Assembly (NCBI GenBank): GCA_019096195.1
Contig: JAGTXK010000243.1
Coordinates: 186,001 to 250,000 of the forward strand
Reading direction: 5' to 3'
From: Boletus sp. NGJ
Lineage: Eukaryota > Basidiomycota > Agaricomycetes > Boletales > Boletaceae
DNA: 64,000 bases
Of the stretch, positions 35,706-51,338 are shown in pieces. Under the pieces are notes generated by a model that was not told the DNA's origin, did no database searches, and was given only the letters and a program-made list of their open reading frames with translations. A program made the position numbers and the translations under genes. Each line of letters opens with the position of its first letter. The stretch's first letter is position 1.

Positions 35706-36355
35706 TCCGGCGAAGAGTCAGGAGGTCTTAATAGTGTGTCACCCATGTTTTGGCTCACTCTCCCTTACCTCCCCTATCGCGTGCCGCCGGCGGTCGATTC
35801 GATGTCATTCATTTTGTAGACAAGTATCACAGGATGCGGAGACGATGCGGTTACAGTTATTGGGCAATCCTGAGCTGCTTCGACAAGTCCATTTCGATCT
35901 TACCACCCACCTCGAGTTGACCTACTTTACAACAGACCCAACCTGAGTTGGCTAATGCGGGGAGGAAGAAATCCCGATAGCTCTGTTCAGGCGCTCCTGA
36001 GTCTTTAAATTGGAGCGTCGAGGGAGTAGGCTATCCAATTATGAATTGGGGGAAACGTGGATGTCGCCGCGAGTATGCTGTTCGGGGGTGAGGGTCAGAT
36101 GAACTATGCGGACATAGAGGGTGTTGACTTCAGAATGAGTGGGTAGAGGTTGAATGAATAGTCAAACTCGACTAAAACCAGGATGTGCAGATGTAAAATA
36201 ATATGCATTGCAGGGACATTTATAATTGCAACTTTGAACTGAATCCCGGCGGAAGCAAGTCCTGAAATATGTGATAACAGTTACAGACAGCAAGTATAAG
36301 CAAAGCAAAGCGCAGGAAGACAGAACGAGACAGCAAACGAGGATATAAAATTTAA
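35706..36355. other. Intergenic, nothing recognised
   Basis: About 650 bases between the duplication edge and the end of the TPR-CHAT sequence. No domain, repeat or RNA gene was seen. Confidence 0.5.
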
Positions 36356-38911
<2,556 letters not shown>

Positions 38912-38930
<19 letters not shown>

Positions 38931-41302
38931 GTGATATCTCACTGGGCAAGCGCAATCGATCAACATCAGAGTGAGTTGGTGGTTCATGCTCTTTATCTCT
39001 CAGATAGACAGTATCTGAGAGCGATGAGCAATTGTGACAAAATGGAAATGTCATTCTTACCTTTATCTCTAACTATAGAATAGTGCATGGGCACTAATGC
39101 TTCAAGACGGTTTTCTAGGTCCTCCACCGTCCATGATTGTCCCTGGATCACGACACTTAAAAAACGAGCATGAGTAAGATGGATTCCTCACCCCTTCGGA
39201 CGATTTGAGCATTGCTATCCACTGACTATCATGAGTCACAGCGATTTTTGCGGACGGTTCCTACACCACCATGAGTATAACCGTCGCATACCTCAATCCA
39301 ATGCGGTACAAACCTTTGCCAATAATACCGGTTGATAATCTCCGATGGATGAGATGCCTAACAAACAATTGCACTGATCTGGTCCCGGTGATGCAGGATA
39401 AATTTTACCTGTGTTATGTTTGGTACATGCATGCTCGATTTTTACATTGGTTTTGGGGGTCTCCGTCGCTGTTTCCTGATTTGAGTCTCCCGCCGGAGAA
39501 TTTAGGGACCGAGGGAGGGAAAAAATCCTGCCGAGTAATCCTGCCGAGTAATCCTGCCTCTCGTTGTCCACTCGGGACTTGTTCAAAGAGATTAGGTGTG
39601 ACTGTAATTGCACGAATAAAAAATGGTTTGGTTATGTCGCCCTTGACGGTCTGGCGGAGGGCCGATCTTGCGCTGAAAACGACCTGTAGATGAGGCTACC
39701 TCACGAGGTGGGATGTCTTCGCTGTCCCAGCGAACATCCTCCTGCTCGATTGGTGGGAAGTTTGGTGGGGAGCCACCATTTCCTGGAGGAGGTTCAAAGA
39801 TATTGAAGAAAAGATCGAATCGCCCTTGTTCATCGATGGTGCCAACGCCCCCGATCCTGAGGCCGACGCTCTGGCAGGCCGGTGGCAATATGTCTGGGTC
39901 ATAATTCCACAGAGGATAGCCATGTCACATGAAAAGATGTTTTGCAAATGCAGCCTGTAAGGAAGGAAGGGGTTGAGTGGGCATACTAAAGCACTCAGCC
40001 GGAGAGTGAGAGCGAGGGGAAGAACTCTAAAGCAGTGTAAGCGGCCTGACAGATACAGAGCATTGCACGAGAAACTGCACAATGACCAACTCGCGTCCGA
40101 CGTATTTACATTTACATCTTTTTGGTTGGGCCCAACATGGGACCCCGAAAATCAATGCAAGGTGACGGAAATCCATGACTACATATCGATTATGATCATA
40201 TCCACGACCTGCAGAGTTCCTCTCGTACGTCAAACATTCATAGTATACAAGTGTGTCGAGTCCAACGATCAGCGTTGCGCAAGTAAGGTTCGACACGCCG
40301 TAGTACCTCCAACTCTTTGGTGTCGGGGATGATCGATGGCCTTGAATGGTTCATCAGGTGGACAACAGCGAGATGCGTCCATCTTCGCTGCAAATGTGTC
40401 AGAGTCCCGCCGAGACACGCTTCATCGATCACTGTAGGCTTTCCTTCACCAAAAACGACCGTGACATTGGCTCGTTCTCGTTTCTGTCAGCTGGCGAAAC
40501 GCACTATATTGCTAGCGCCATACGAGGAGTCGTGGGTAGTCGGCGTTCAATCCCTCGTCCTTGGTATTCGGAGAGCAGGAAGAGAGAGCTCACATGCGGA
40601 TGCGTCGGCATCTGAGAACAAAATTTGACAAAGCTGCACGTTTGCTATCCCCTCCATCTAGCAAGACACGTGCCGACATTCTCGTCGTTGTCGTTCACCG
40701 CGGCGTACGAGAGCCCGGGCCACGTCGAGAGCCTGAGCACGATTAGGGCGGATCAGTGCAAACTGCAAGGACGGCGTTCGGAGGATGCGTTTGCGATGAA
40801 TCCCCTGCTCACGAACAACGTAAACACCTGATATTATCATTCGAGTGAATGGGCTCTAGACTATGAATATAGATAACGGCAAGATGATGGCGAACCAATA
40901 TTTATATCGCCTTGGAGTCACCATGGCCACCACGTTCCTCAACTATTCCTTCCGGGTCGGACTCCGTGACCGTTCGTTCCTTGAGCCAACTCTTCAAGGG
41001 ACAAGACCCTTTCCCGTCCTTCTTGCATCCGCGGCAAGCACGTCCGTGACGGACCATCATCACGTGTAAACCATATTTAAGCTCGGGCGGTATCCTCAGC
41101 TCCAAATGCGCCTGCGCCCCAACGCGATCCGCAGTCTTCGGGACCCACCCCAGCAGCCTCGACACCCGAAACACATGCGTGTCCACCGCGAACGCCTGTC
41201 GTCCGAGACAAAACGACAACACACACGCCGCCGTCTTGGGGCCGACCCCGTCGAGCGAGACGAGCGCTTGCATCGCACGCTCGTCCGTCACTCCTGGCGC
41301 TG
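38912..41302. repeat. Segmental duplication, copy 2
   Basis: Partner of 33311-35705. Here the N-module has lost about 450 bp relative to copy 1 (the part equivalent to about 34073-34523), while the glycosylase side is complete and runs past the breakpoint. This suggests copy 2 holds the ancestral glycosylase context and copy 1 is the transposed unit. Confidence 0.85.
38931..39984 (-). pseudogene. Decayed 'GYPLW-GDVG' N-module next to TPR-CHAT
   Basis: Homologous to exons 1-6 of the HET fusion gene. The start ATG (39984) is kept, but a three-base insertion adds a stop before the GYPLW motif, the middle third is deleted, and one-base changes shift the frame near 39620 and in the linker (about 38950-38960). 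Splice sites between the small exons are conserved. The linker runs on toward the TPR frame (SDEHPSYHYNQLGGFEEA), suggesting that the module once formed the N-terminus of the TPR-CHAT protein, as it does for HET in the other copy. Confidence 0.7.
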
Positions 41303-41840
41303 CGAGATGCTGGAGATCGTATCGCCCATGTTTCTTCTTGACAGCAATGAGCGCTTCCTGGATCGTCTTTGCCTTGCGATTCGCAAGACCGCCTGACCGA
41401 ATAGCATTAACTATCATCTCTCTGTCCGCGTTCGCCATCTTTTCAAAACCGGGTTCGCCCTGGCCGAAAACGCTGTCCAGGGAGCGTTTGGCGGCAGAGC
41501 TATTGGCAGACGAGGTGTTCTGAGAGAGAATCGTACCGATGAGCGCGTCAATGACGTTCGGCGTGCCTCCACATGTCATTGCAGAATTTGAGTCTGCCAA
41601 CGGTGGGCTGTGGACTGGAGCCCCTCCTGGCGTGTGCGAAGCAAGAAGGGCATAAATGGCCCGCACATCTGCCGTGGATGGATGAAGAAAGTCAGGAAAT
41701 GGTGAACGGATAGTATGATGAGCGAGTAGCTTTAGTTTTTTCGAAGCGTGCGCAGAATGTCCGTCCGAACGAGTGGTGCCGTCGGCTTGAACTGGCATAT
41801 ATCGCTGTGGAGGAGGCGAACTTGGTCGACGGCGTTTCAT
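40902..41840 (-). CDS. HhH-GPD DNA glycosylase (endonuclease III-like)
   Basis: Single-exon frame of 312 aa from the ATG at 41840 (MKRRRPSSPP). After a basic, low-complexity N-terminus (about 1-55), the helical glycosylase fold starts (PFPDFL, IDALIGTILSQNTSS). The helix-hairpin-helix is LVSLDGVGPKTAACVL, with the lysine position used by bifunctional glycosylases, followed by FAVDTHVFRVSRLLGW with the catalytic Asp. A Cys cluster near the C-terminus (HGRACRGC, then GSC) could be part of an iron-sulphur motif but has fewer cysteines than the four of EndoIII. Expected role: base excision repair of damaged pyrimidines in the nucleus or mitochondrion. Its 3' half is duplicated at 35290-35700. The basic start could serve as a nuclear signal. 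Confidence 0.85.
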   Translation of the reverse strand: MKRRRPSSPPPQRYMPVQADGTTRSDGHSAHASKKLKLLAHHTIRSPFPDFLHPSTADVRAIYALLASHTPGGAPVHSPPLADSNSAMTCGGTPNVIDALIGTILSQNTSSANSSAAKRSLDSVFGQGEPGFEKMANADREMIVNAIRSGGLANRKAKTIQEALIAVKKKHGRYDLQHLAAPGVTDERAMQALVSLDGVGPKTAACVLSFCLGRQAFAVDTHVFRVSRLLGWVPKTADRVGAQAHLELRIPPELKYGLHVMMVRHGRACRGCKKDGKGSCPLKSWLKERTVTESDPEGIVEERGGHGDSKAI

Positions 41841-41899
41841 TGTCACGGAAAAGGTCCTGTGTTCAAATCCATCAGAGTTCTTGCAAGTAGCGATGCAAC

Positions 41900-42520
41900 A
41901 ACGTACCTTGGATGGTGGGACAATACCAGTGACCTGAGGGCTGATGTAATCAACCTGTTAGGCAGTCGGTGGCTGACATCGAGCGCCTGAACACCAACAC
42001 CGCGACGAGTTCGCCACTCGACTTGAGCCACCGGCGCATCCAACGATTGTTGCCTAGACACCGTTGCGAAGCCAGGAGTCACATCGCGTCGCCACTGTAT
42101 CCTGGTTCCTCGAGCACCCAATCTACGTCGGTAAGTCTGTCGGAGACCCATACAGGATAGTACCTAGTGCCACTGACTGACGCGAATTGCCATCCTTGAC
42201 ACGTCCAGAGCCACCATCACCACCGAATGATCGATTAAGAAATTCGACGTGGCGACGTAGAGCTTCAAGATTTCCCTTTACCAGTACAACACAAACTCCG
42301 TATCGAACACCGAGGTCGTCCCGGTACGTTTCTGACTGTACTCCATTAGCGCGAGAATGGGGCAAGGCCTACTCTTGCAGGATCTGTGTCTGGAGTCTTC
42401 TGAACCGCAGCTGAACGTTTCGTTCGCCTGACGACCATCACGATCGATAACGACGTCGTTCATATCTACATTGATTCTAGAAAGTGGGCGTAATGTGGGG
42501 GTCAGTCCCAACAAAGTTTA
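41900..42520 (-). other. Possible small multi-exon gene, unrecognised
   Basis: Minus-strand frames here look partly coding: about 42123-42420 reads LRFRRLQTQILQE and then DDLGVRYGVCVVLVKGNLEA, LRRHVEFLNRSFGGDG in one frame; an ATG-started piece at about 42462 (MNDVVIDRDGRQ) lies upstream. It could be a two- or three-exon gene upstream of the glycosylase, but I could not find a fully consistent set of splice sites and do not recognise a domain. Confidence 0.3.
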
Positions 42521-45500
42521 GCTGGGGCTGGCGATGGAGGTTGGAGTAACTTCTTTCCTCCTTCCCATGGTTGGTTGTCCTTGTTCCGGAGATGGTTACC
42601 GGGCGCCGACGGAGCCAATTTTGGTGACAACGAACCGACAGAGCGGTACGACATCATATAGATCCGGCGAACCGAACCCAGTCGGACACACATGGAACGC
42701 CCAATGGCGAATTAACTTTTCACTCCGGGAGCGGATTTTTGGTGGATTTTGCAAACAAATTGACGGGACTGACTCGTCTCCCGCGGAAGTAAATTTTTAA
42801 TCCTGCATGTGACTCCATTGACGGACAAATTATAGAAATATAATTTCCGAGGACGTAGTACACTGTACGCTGCGCTATGCTCGAGATACATGTGATAATA
42901 AAATGTTGCAACCAAAAGATGAGTCTGACAAGGGGCATTTGGACCGATCGAGATGATTGACCTTGCAATATCGACGTGTGCTGTTAAAGGATGAGAGGAC
43001 AAGATTGAGAATGTATCGCGAGAATCCCAACTGCCAAACCAACACTCTGGATATGATGGTTGGCGTCCAAATGCTTCCAGAACTTGGTCCAGGTCCGGCG
43101 GTGCGATTTTGGGGTGTTGATTACATGACAAGTGGAACGATGAGAGGCGCCACCACTTTGATCTTGATAGTGAGAAAAAAAAATTGGTGGCCGTATCGGC
43201 GGCAAAAACATTCAAGTCCACCATCTCGAGTAGCGGTGAAATCACGCTGAGCCTGAGGAAGAAGGCGGCACCCCGTACCACCCATTCGCTATTGGTTGCC
43301 TAAATTAGTTACTCTCTGATGCTGCGAACGTCGTTGACGTTACACGTGTAACGTTGAGCGTCCGTGGGTCCAACAGGAACGGCTTGCAGACGACCCGCCA
43401 AGCTTACTCAGCAGGGCCGACAGTCGCTTCCATCCCTTCTCAGAGGCGGGCTTCGTGTTCCGTGGTGGGCACTAACCGTATATGAGGCGAAAGTTTCGCC
43501 GCGCATCAATCTTGCGCGACACAGTAACGAAAGCACTGCTAGAACTCCAAGTGGCGCTCGAACTTCGATCCATTTCAGAACCCGGTCGAACAGTGACAGC
43601 GAGGGAAGAAAGTCGACGCCAATGCAAGGGTCAGATGGCGGTAAACAGCTGCTTAGCACGACGGTGGAAGTCGAAGCGCCTAGCCACCAGTAATCTGAAT
43701 GATGCCCGGTCCATCGGATTGTGCCTCGAGCGCGTTCCAGAGCCTATGGGGCGAGAGATGAAACCTTGTGAGATGAGCAGGATGCAAACTAGGACTGACT
43801 CAGAGACAGGACGACCCTTGTAACCAGCCCCTCTGATGATCACGGGTTGACCCGCTTAGTCAGCGATGAAGGCTGGCAGCTGCCACCATCTTCCTTGAGC
43901 CTGACATTCCAGGAATCCATAACCAGCTGTACGACCGTCGTGCCTGTGCGGTGTGATGCTTACGTTTGCACATTGGAGGGGCTTCTAGGTCCTGCGGAGT
44001 GGCTCATCAACTCTCCATTCTATCCCGTAAGTGCAACTTAACCTACGGAACCACTCGTTCACCAAGAACCCATTTGATGGCATGACCGGTCAAAAGTCCG
44101 GCGCGATAGCCCGAGGACGGGGGTCGGCACGGATCATGGGATACAAGTTGGATTACATTGCGCTTCTCATAACTTGCGACGGTCGTACGATTCAGCGGAT
44201 TAGTGAGTAAAAGGTAACATTGAACTTGCATTCTTTGGCAGTTTCGGAAACCCAGCTGGGCGAGATTGAGCCCGTCGCTTCAGGTAAGCCTGATTCCATT
44301 CTCACCATCATCAATCGCGCATCACTGCGGAGCAGGAGTTCGGTGTCCGAGTGTACTGGGGCAAGGATGTACCGCTCCTCACGGAGACTGGACAATTGGC
44401 ACTGTGGTAGGCGTAACACGCCACGCTTTCCCCCTGTCACAACGCATTTGCCCATGCGGCACGAGTTATTCTAAACGTCCACTGCTTCCGCTCCTTTGAA
44501 TCTACTTAATTTCGCATTGTCCGCTCATTAGGGTTATAGTAGTGCACGGAACAGTTCGCATCACCTCGCGACTGAGTTTCCGTGCTACATGAACGACGTT
44601 CATTGCTAATGCATTTCTTCCATATGCTGCTACTGCTCCATTATTACTACCGTTCATGCAAGGATGACTCGGCTCGCCAACCCTCATTGATCTTAGATTG
44701 CTCCTGACGTGACTCGCCACTGGTGGAATGCAACCATGCTGACTGCTAGGTGACTGGCCCATCGTGGCGTGGGCTGATCCGTTCGCTCGCTCCTTTCACA
44801 TCGATACCACGCGGTTAGATGCACGTTCACTTGCCGAAGGGTTCGCACCGAGTACGGAATTACGCCAGAGTTCACTATCTGATCGATGAAGTCATATCTC
44901 TCAGCTCATTTCCCAGATACCAACTTGAAGAACAATGGCCCAGCTCAACCCCGTTGGTCACTACCCGATGCTGTCACTATCGAAACGCCAAAACGAGCTT
45001 TCTCTTCGATTTCTGTTCAACTTATCTTTTTCATCTGTCAAGTCCATGAACGAGGTTGATAAGGAATTGAGTCGCCATCACTTACATCTGGTGACACATG
45101 GAAGCCCATTCAATTCAAATCACCGGTCACTTGTCACGAGCCTGACTCGTTCACAGTTGAATTTAATCGCATTCCGATCGTATGGGAGATGAACGGCAGC
45201 TGCCGACCTGCAACACTTCTGACTCCACCGACCAATTGTATTACCTCGCAGAAATTGCAAGGCACCTACGTTTTCTCGCGCTGATACCTCACGTGCCTAG
45301 ATCGTGCAAGTTACAAGCCACGGCCCATTGTTCGCTGGTTTTGACCCTGCCGTTCGCGCGTTTTCTCCACGCTCAGGCGCATCAGATTATGAACTCGCGT
45401 GCGACCGGAACGTGGTGTGATTATAGGACGGTGTGTGTGCAAGTATAGCTCACAGAACAACTCGTCTTTCCGCGTCGTTCTGCCAAGTCTGATCGGTCAC

Positions 45501-48500
45501 TATTATATATCGTCAGGCCCATCCGGTAACGCTGCATATTCGATCTCATATCCGTGTTTCGACGAGTGACTCGATCCTTCGATCCTGTTTTCCACGGTTA
45601 TCCCGAAAATCATCCCACCCATTGACATCCAGGTTTGGGGGGGAGGGGGGGCCAAGGCAAGTGCGCCACCACGGGCGTTACTACGCCGGGCTCGAGTCAA
45701 CACCCCCATTGAGTGAAGTCGTCATCTCACCTTGCTTGCTGCGACGACGTGTGCCCGTTACCAATGTACCGGGACAGAGTTACCCACGACGGAGGGGGGC
45801 AGCTGACGCGAGGGGCGTGAACGTGACATATTATATTTACCACCATACCAAAGAAAGCAATTCGTCTCAGGCGCTATTATAGACACGTTATCGCCGAAGG
45901 AACCGTTAGAAGCGATTGACTTGTCCAACGTAGGTTTGCATCATCGCGATCGCTCGTTTGTTGTGGGCCCATTGCTTCTTCATTGTTTCTTTTTCACATG
46001 GCCTGCTGTACTGACTCGTTTACACCACGCGGATGGCACTCGAGACGGTGAAGGTATCCGCAGATACGGGATGAACGGGCAGATGACATGACACGTGTTG
46101 AGGAAACGGCACGCGCAGGTAAACCGCTTTCCCTCTCCCCACCCCCGCCTCACGCCCTTTCGCGAGGCCACATTTTTTTCACTCCAATAGTGTTCGTCCG
46201 AGGAATCCCGATCCCGGATTCCCCCCAACAAGCAAAGCGGGTGATCCGTACTATCGCCCTCGTGATGTCCACAGCCACGTCATTCGACATGGCGTTTCTA
46301 CCTAGTTATGGCAAGGGCGCTCTCTGTTGGACGGCATCAGGATTTTGACATCGCATCGTATGGAGTGACGAGGAAAGCCCGCCTGGTGTTGGGCTGGAAG
46401 GCGCCTCGTGGCACAGCGCGTTTGTGCACGCATCGAACCCTTGCCCCCACGCCTCCCGGAAATGGTCACACTCCTGGCAAATTGGGTATCCCACCGCCCC
46501 AAGTCGGTGTGTAGATGTATCGCCGTCGTCCTTTTCGTCGCATCCTCATCTTTGTGGCTCTTGAAAGCTTGATCAGGCGAATGCGTGTATTCCCTGTGTA
46601 CAATTTCAAACCGAGGCGATTGTGGATGCGCAAAAGGACAGTTCCAGAAACACGTAGCAGACATTCCTCAGCCGACGGTTGGCTTCCGAACCCCCGACCG
46701 ACGAACGTTTCGCTCGTAAGGCTCTGTCAGGGTGACCCCTGTTTGCTCAGAACAATCAGTGATATCTCTATGGATAACGTATGATGCATGATGTCTGTTT
46801 CATGTGGCGTCTCTGCAGAGCGTTTCTCCAGTTGGCTGTCGATCATCGCCTTGACTGGAGAGATAAGAGCGGCGGATGCTGTACATCTGATCACGTTTCA
46901 TCCTGAATGTGGGCTCAAAGAAATGTGGGCTTTTTGCTTCCGAACGTCTGTTTTTTTTTGGCCAAAAGACAAGATGTGGTCCATGGTGCCCTGATCGAAA
47001 AAACATCCATCGATTTTCCGTTTTCTTCGTTCTCCTGTGTGGTCTTGCGCCTGAGGTGTGAGGAATAGGTAGTAGGTTGTCAGTTGCACAGGTTCCGACT
47101 TTCGCTTGTCCACCCCCCCTGAAATGCCAGAACGTCAACAGAGTGATAGGATCCGTTCGTTCGTTCATCGGTTTCACACCTGGATAGTCCGACAGCTTTT
47201 GCGTACTTGTGTTCCAAGACATACACAACCCGATCAAGGAATGACGCACATTTAGACTTTTTTATTGCGGGGAGACGAGAGCACAAGGCATGTCGATCGA
47301 CTCGCTGTAGAGAACTTCCGGACGGACGGAACATCACGCGCACGGCGTCGCTGAGAGTGCAATTTGTCGATTTTTTGGCCAAATTACGACATCCGCTGCG
47401 ACTTTGGATTGTTTCTCCCACACCCCATCCATTTTCTTTTCTTTTTCTTTGGGCAGGATTGCTTGCAACAACATGTCCGCGGCGGTAAACGCCCAACACG
47501 TGTGTGTGACGGATGGTGATGTAGAGTGTACTCGAGTGCAAGAGCCGGCGGGACGTACTACGAGCTTCGCGCCAGCATCCGCCATGTACGACAACATGGC
47601 ATCACTTTTTCCCATTCTCGATAATGACGCATTTCCCCCAACGACCAAGGACACAAGACCCGGTGTGCCGCGCGCGCGTAGCGGAGGTCGAGGGAAACTA
47701 TGACGCCCGTTGTACGAGATGTGGAGTCCGGGGCGGATGAATGGGAGTTGCTGTACGACGACGGGTGCAAAACCCCTGATGACGTCGGTCACTTTCGAAA
47801 CTCATCCAATAAGTAACCCAGGGGCTGTACGACGGAACATGATCATCACAACGTACGGGAGGTCGGCGCGTACGGCGCGTGGGGAGCCCGGTTGATATCG
47901 GACATCAAACCGATGTATGAAAATGGTACACAGAAAGAGAGCACCAGGCTGACATATGATAGCGACCGCAAAGGTAAATCACACCAGCGCCTCCACAGCC
48001 ACTAGGAGAGGGTCCATATCGATGATATTGATGCTTGGAGAGGAGCATGCAAACAGAGCAGAGACGGACTGTTGGGTCGAAACTTCCAAAATAGGAATGT
48101 TGAATGTCGAAATGCTGTGTTTGCTCTCCTGCGCAAATCTGGATGATGGCGTGTCAATGGACGGAAGGAACCAGAGAGATGAGACTCTGAATCGAATCCA
48201 AGCAAACGGGGCCGTCGGCGGAGACTGGTCTGAGGTGTCGTGCCGCGGGAAGTCTCAAGAGGTACGGCCAATGGAAGATATTACGTGTGTCAAGTTTAAC
48301 GAGTCAGGATCTGAATTTGCAGATAAGGAGGAGGGAAAAAATACGGAATTTTTAGCGAAATTGGGAGAAGACGCGCGGATGAATATTCTTGGGAATTTCG
48401 CCGGCCGAGGAAACGGCGAAAAGACAATAAGAAATTTGTTTGTGCGGTTGTTTGTACACGGAATGCACGCGAAATTGGTCTCATACGACAAAGCACGGGT

Positions 48501-48634
48501 GTCGATTTGATAAGCGTGCATCTCCCGTTCACCTTCATTGTCTCACTAATCCGGGTCTTCCCAACCAAATCCGGTATCTTGCCCCTGCCCCCATTCTATC
48601 TCAAGGTTTAGGTTCGACTCCAATCCGACCCAAC
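42521..48634. other. Six-kilobase gene-poor stretch
   Basis: No gene could be supported. The longest frames are 42712-43281 minus (189 residues) and 47956-48510 plus (184 residues); neither shows a domain, good codon pattern or splice sites. Frames around 43847-44041 and 44220-44474 are short. Pyrimidine-rich and G-rich runs occur (for example 45640-45651, 46127-46150, 47425-47447). The right end (about 48500-48874) is CT-rich and probably the promoter and 5' leader of HMG-box gene 3. Confidence 0.4.
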
Positions 48635-48642
48635 GTATATAA
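48635..48642 (+). promoter_or_regulatory. TATA-like element of HMG-box gene 3
   Basis: The sequence gtatataa lies about 235 bases upstream of the ATG at 48875, followed by a CT-rich leader typical of highly used fungal promoters. Inferred. Confidence 0.35.
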
Positions 48643-48874
48643 CGAGTAGTCCGTATTGTCTCTCGCTTTTTGTGCCCCACTCGCCCAATTGTTTTCGCGA
48701 TCGCGCTTGTGTGACAACGACATCAGTCAGTAGCCTCGTTCCCGCCAGCGAAACCTCATTATTCAAACCCCATCCGCGTCATCCTCCCTTTCGCTCCCAT
48801 CATCCCCCCCTTTTTTCCGAACGAGTTTGCTCACCTAGCAGTTATTGTTCATCGTCCCCCGAGACACTGAACAA

Positions 48875-50535
48875 TGCCTGCGCTTCGCACTCGCGATACC
48901 CCTTCTCAATGTAAGTCCTCCCCGCTCTCCAATCAGCTTATCATCGCCCTCGATCGCCACCTAACCACTCACCGTTCGTAGCACTTGAGGTGATTACGGA
49001 CACCGTTCAGCAGCCATCTTTGGCCATTGTTTCTCCGACGCCGCGCGCCATCTCGTTTCCTTTCAACCAAACCCAAACCTGTCCCTACTCGTCTCCAATG
49101 TCTTCTCCCTTTGAGCCAGATCTCCGGAAGCTCACGCTCAGCCCCACACTCGTTCGCACCCTTTCTCCCTTTTCTTCTTCAGAAACGACATGCACCACGT
49201 CATCGTCGACATCTCTGTTCCCCACAGCGTCGTCAACGACTTCACTCTCCACATTCCCCGCGTCGCCATCATCGTCGCAGAAACGCCGCAAGTCATCGAT
49301 ATGCAGCGATATCGACCGCAGACCTAGGAAGGGTGACGAAGATTATATCAAGCGCCCCGAGAATGCGTTCATCCTATTCCGCAGAAAATGCTGCGAAGAC
49401 CGTCAGGCTGCCCAGGAGGATGCAGCAGCACTCGATGGGCCAGCGAAGAAGCAGCGCCAGGCAGATCTATCCAAAACGATCAGCCAACAATGGAAGGCAC
49501 TCTCACCCGAGGAGCGTCTGTATTGGGAGGAGTTGGCAAAGGAGAAGAAGAAGGAACACGAGCAGATGTACCCGAATTACGTTTATCGACCCCAAAGGAC
49601 CAAGGATCGGAAAGGAAAGAAGGGGAAGCGTGGCGAAGAAGGTGACTCTGAATCCAGCATCTCCTTCGTCCTTCCCCTGTGCGCACCCGCAGTCGGCAAG
49701 AATCACGGTCGTTCGTCCTCGGCCCCTACACCGCCTCGTCAGACCATCCAAATTCCGTCGGTTTACCTGCCTTCGTGCCCTACGTCACCATCAATGATGT
49801 CGATGATCAACCGGAGAGCATCGCATCCGGATCACGGATCAAGTTCGTCTTCTCAATTCGATTTCGTGGCTTCGAACACTGCTATGCCTCAGCAGCAATA
49901 TTCCCCCTCGGAGGTGTTCCCAGATGTTCACGTAAGTCGTTCGAATGACTCTCAATGGACCGTCCTTTGATCGCTTTCGATAGGCTGGTGGTCTGTATCT
50001 CCCCGAAAACCCGCATTCTCTGTCGATATCGTGCAACATGTCGACGAGCCATACCGTCCACCAGATGGGATCGCCTGCATCGTCGGTCAGTTCAGGATCC
50101 GGGCCGTCATCGCCAGCATCGAGCGCCTTCTCTCCTATGGCCTGCATACCAGGGGATTTCTCGTACCCTCTTGCGCCATGTGACGAGCTTGGTTCACAGG
50201 CGGTGGCTGGGTCATTCTGCGGAGGTCCCTTGGACGTGCAGTTCGATTACCCGCCATCTTCGTGGGAAGCAGCCGGCGCATGGGGAAGCCAGAGTCATCT
50301 GCTTGCGGGCGACGAATTTGACATGAGCGCAATTCCACCAGTCGAGCTTGGTATCCCCGAGTGTGGCGACAACATTTTGCCACATGCTCTATCTGGGACC
50401 TTCACCCTCGGATACACCGATGGCCCCTATGATCCCATGGTGATGGAAGCGAGTCAATATTCCACCGATTCGCAGAACCAGTTTGAGCAACTCTTCAATT
50501 TCGAAAGCATGCTCGCTGCCCACCACGGATATTAG
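48875..50535 (+). CDS. HMG-box transcription factor 3
   Basis: Model: 48875-48911, 48982-49931, 49984-50535; introns of 70 and 52 nt, phases consistent, 512 aa. The start MPALRTRD is like the other HMG genes. Residues about 20-120 are Ser/Thr/Pro-rich. The box, about 133-215, reads DYIKRPENAFILFRRKCCED, an inserted Ala/Gln stretch, then ADLSKTISQQWKALSPEERL, YWEELAKEKKKEHEQMYPNY and VYRP. The IKRPENAFILFRRKCCED signature is one I associate with a widely conserved basidiomycete HMG subgroup, distinct from the RPPNAFILFR genes 1, 2 and 4. A Lys-rich nuclear signal (KDRKGKKGKR) follows, then GRSSSAP. It lacks the DLLVEGK block. The C-terminus is acidic and aromatic (activation-like). BUB3 follows 0.8 kb downstream on the same strand. 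Confidence 0.88.
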
Positions 50536-51338
50536 ACGCTTCCGACCAATGTATGCTGGCGTCCATTGGCTTCCTCCTGAACTCTCTTCCGCACATAACG
50601 GACTCATCTGTATAACACCTTCAGCCCACCAACCATTGCATCCACAATACCCACGCGCTGCTGCCACTCACCCATTCTTTTCTCTTGTGAAAAAAAAAAC
50701 ATGCGCTCCTCTTGGTTTAATTGTGGATAACCCCTGTTGTTGGATTAGTTGTAGTGATATCTTTCATGTGCATAACTCCCTCATACTCACTTTACGCATT
50801 TCCCACTCCCGATGACATCCACTCCCCGCGCCACCACCTTTTGTGCACATTTAACACTTAACGTGCGTCACCCGCCATCTCTCCACCATCATTTTTGATT
50901 ATGCCCCGAGTTGACGATTTCACGTACCCCTCTCTGCACACCGTCCCCCCTGGCATTGTCACGAAGATACCCTGTTGTAGTAACTTTTTATCCCTTATTG
51001 CGGTACTCACCATACGTAGCGAAGTTGCGCAGCAGAATGCATATCTTTGGAGACAGGCAAACTGGTGGGCGGCGTCACGTATGAGTTAGTGTGACTTTCA
51101 TGGTAAGATACACGTCGGAAAACTTGGCGAGGACATGGAAAGGTGTCGAACGAATTCAAAGGTTGTCCAGGTAGCTCAACAAGGTTTATAAGAGCCTCGT
51201 CGAGTCCTCACGACGAGTTGCTGGAGCAACGGTGGTCAAAGGCTTGTGCAGGTCACGTGAGTCGGGACGGGCAAGTTTGTTCGTGGCACGACACGCGTTT
51301 CCGTTCCTCGTACTGCACACATATCCACATTTCTGACC
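50536..51338. other. HMG-box gene 3 3' flank and BUB3 promoter
   Basis: About 800 bases. The first 300 are T/C-rich and look like a 3' untranslated region. A run of nine A lies at 50690-50698. No gene or RNA was recognised. Confidence 0.45.

Noticed and set aside
41855-41880. tRNA-like T-loop (gttcaaatcc)
   Set aside because: No matching acceptor, D or anticodon stems around it; it overlaps the glycosylase start region.
47956-48510. 184-residue plus-strand frame before HMG-box gene 3
   Set aside because: No domain, mixed composition, no splice or promoter evidence; probably chance.
49027-49797. 256-residue frame overlapping HMG-box gene 3 in another frame
   Set aside because: Arg/Ser/His-rich shadow of the HMG exon.
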